From Propionibacteriaceae bacterium (GTDB lineage Bacteria > Actinomycetota > Actinomycetes > Propionibacteriales > Propionibacteriaceae), in the NCBI GenBank assembly GCA_905372155.1, contig CAJPNZ010000140.1:1-6895 (forward strand): a stretch of DNA of 6,895 nt, in the 5' to 3' direction. A program made the translations under genes and the position numbers. The notes under the pieces were generated by a model. It worked only from the letters and a program-made list of their open reading frames with translations. It did not search any database and was not told the origin of the DNA. Each line of letters starts with the position of its first letter. Position 1 is the stretch's first letter. Of the stretch, positions 6,222-6,895 are shown piece after piece.

Positions 6222-6656
6222 TCACGGCCGGGCACGCTCCCAATCTGCCACCGGCCCCGGGACGACGGTGAACAGCGGATGCGCACGCAGATCCACGAAC
6301 GCGGGGAATCCGGGAACCCGGTCGGGTGAGCGCTCCTTCAGTTTGGCGAGCAGGTGGGAGGCCTCGACGTCGAGCTGCCCGCGGGTGACGGTGAGCGTGA
6401 GCGCGCGATCGGATCTCACGATCCGGGTGACGTCGAAGCGGTATCCCCGCCGCGCGGCCTCGTCCGCGAGCCCCCGCAGGTAGGAACCGATCCCGGCCAG
6501 CGGATCGTCGAGGACCCGGAACCTGGCGAGCTGCGGATGCCGGATGTAGCCGACGGTCTGCCCCGCGAGGACTTTCTGCGCCAGCAACGACTCCCGCCAG
6601 CAGGCGACCAGCCCCTGCCTGTCAAGGTATTCCGGATGCAACGACCAGATTCTCAT
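6222..6656 (-). CDS. Pyrimidine dimer DNA glycosylase / AP lyase (T4 endonuclease V-like, Pyr_excise family)
   Basis: The 144-aa product is close to the 138 aa of T4 endonuclease V. It starts MRIWSLHPEYLDRQGLVACW and continues with RESLLAQKVLAGQTVGY, the typical start of bacterial Pyr_excise (PF03013) members. E22 in the W-R-E motif aligns with the catalytic glutamate E23 of the phage enzyme. Other family features are HPQLARFR (41-48), EAARRGYRFD (67-76), the TRGQLDVEASHLLAKLKER stretch (about 93-111) and the C-terminal HPLFTVVPGPVADWE (126-140). The phage enzyme cuts the glycosyl bond at UV-induced cyclobutane dimers and then nicks the strand through a Schiff base formed by its N-terminal amine; the same role in repair is inferred here. 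Residue 2 is Arg, where the phage enzyme has Thr. The start has GGGAGG (complement of 6661-6666) four bases upstream. It converges on the HEAT-like gene with only 24 bases between their stops. Confidence 0.85.
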   Translation of the reverse strand: MRIWSLHPEYLDRQGLVACWRESLLAQKVLAGQTVGYIRHPQLARFRVLDDPLAGIGSYLRGLADEAARRGYRFDVTRIVRSDRALTLTVTRGQLDVEASHLLAKLKERSPDRVPGFPAFVDLRAHPLFTVVPGPVADWERARP

Positions 6657-6768
6657 CAGACCTCCCGGATGGTTCAGCAGGATTCAACGGATACCACAAC
6701 GATCGGCGACGCTGCCCGCTCCCGTCGCGATTGTTCTCGTTTGGCGGGCGAAACGCCGAGTGGTGTTG

Positions 6769-6806
6769 TCCACCATCACGAGCTCACTAAACTTACCAGT
6801 GGTGGA
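6769..6806. repeat. Short inverted repeat in the AT-richer region upstream of the glycosylase gene
   Basis: TCCACCA (6769-6775) and TGGTGGA (6800-6806) are exact reverse complements separated by 24 bases, and a further TGGTG sits at 6761-6765. The surrounding bases (about 6780-6863) are clearly less GC-rich than the genes. It could be a regulatory site or chance; nothing else coding was seen between 6657 and 6863. Confidence 0.3.
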
Positions 6807-6863
6807 ACATTCGCCATCCTCAGTTCCTGGCTCATGTTCTGCTCAGATCAACCACTCATAAGT

Positions 6864-6895
6864 CGGGGGTTCGTCCGGTACCGGACGAACCCCCG
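6864..6895. terminator. Perfect 32-bp palindrome at the right edge, probable terminator hairpin
   Basis: The half CGGGGGTTCGTCCGGT (6864-6879) is followed directly by its exact reverse complement (6880-6895), giving a 16-bp perfect stem in DNA with no built-in loop (a few central pairs would open in RNA). Neither side in view has a T-run, and no gene in the window ends here. GC-rich tail-less hairpins do act as terminators in actinobacteria, so it most likely ends a gene beyond the right edge. The stem may extend past the window. Confidence 0.6.

Noticed and set aside
5639..6271. 210-codon plus-strand frame over the 3' end of the HEAT-like gene
   Set aside because: Alternative frame of the real gene, Arg/Pro/Gly-rich, and runs into the convergent glycosylase gene.
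6864..6895. GGTTCGTCC resembling a tRNA T-arm
   Set aside because: No acceptor, D or anticodon arm is present; the bases are part of a perfect palindrome.

Overview
The window is GC-rich throughout its coding parts, with strong G/C preference at third codon positions, very little intergenic space and several genes that lack a Shine-Dalgarno site but have a TAnnnT box 6-7 nt before the start codon (leaderless pattern). This points to a high-GC Gram-positive (Actinomycetota), possibly a Propionibacteriaceae-like organism; the exact group is a guess. No rRNA, tRNA, CRISPR array or intact mobile element was seen.

Left part (1-1323): a membrane-protein gene cut by the left edge runs leftward and is divergent from a MarR-family regulator gene (388-852), with a 58-bp gap holding small palindromes that could be the MarR operator. 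The marR gene ends tail-to-tail, with a 12-bp overlap, against a leftward gene for a 160-aa protein of unknown function (841-1323).

Middle (1511-2401): a leftward DUF6498-like integral membrane protein gene is split by what looks like a single extra base near 1883-1886; removing it gives a continuous 201-aa protein. A 284-bp divergent intergenic region follows. It holds a perfect 18-bp-arm inverted repeat (2218-2258) and a third copy of its core TGTTTGACAT (2352-2361), just upstream of an apparent leaderless promoter for the next gene.

Main unit (2402-6197): two rightward genes 19 bp apart encode a 439-aa SWIM zinc-finger protein (C408, C410, C423, H425) and an 818-aa helical-repeat protein resembling the DUF6493 group. 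Such pairs are related in composition to the SWIM/MoxR-ATPase/vWA gene sets (for example the E. coli yeh cluster), but here no ATPase or vWA gene lies beside them. The unit is bounded by a divergent gene upstream and a convergent gene downstream, so it appears to be a self-contained two-gene system of unknown function, and it is the most interesting content of the window.

Right part (6222-6895): a leftward gene for a T4 endonuclease V-like pyrimidine dimer DNA glycosylase (Pyr_excise family) converges on the two-gene unit. Beyond it is a 239-bp, AT-richer non-coding stretch that ends in a perfect 32-bp palindrome touching the window edge, probably a bidirectional terminator for a gene outside the window.
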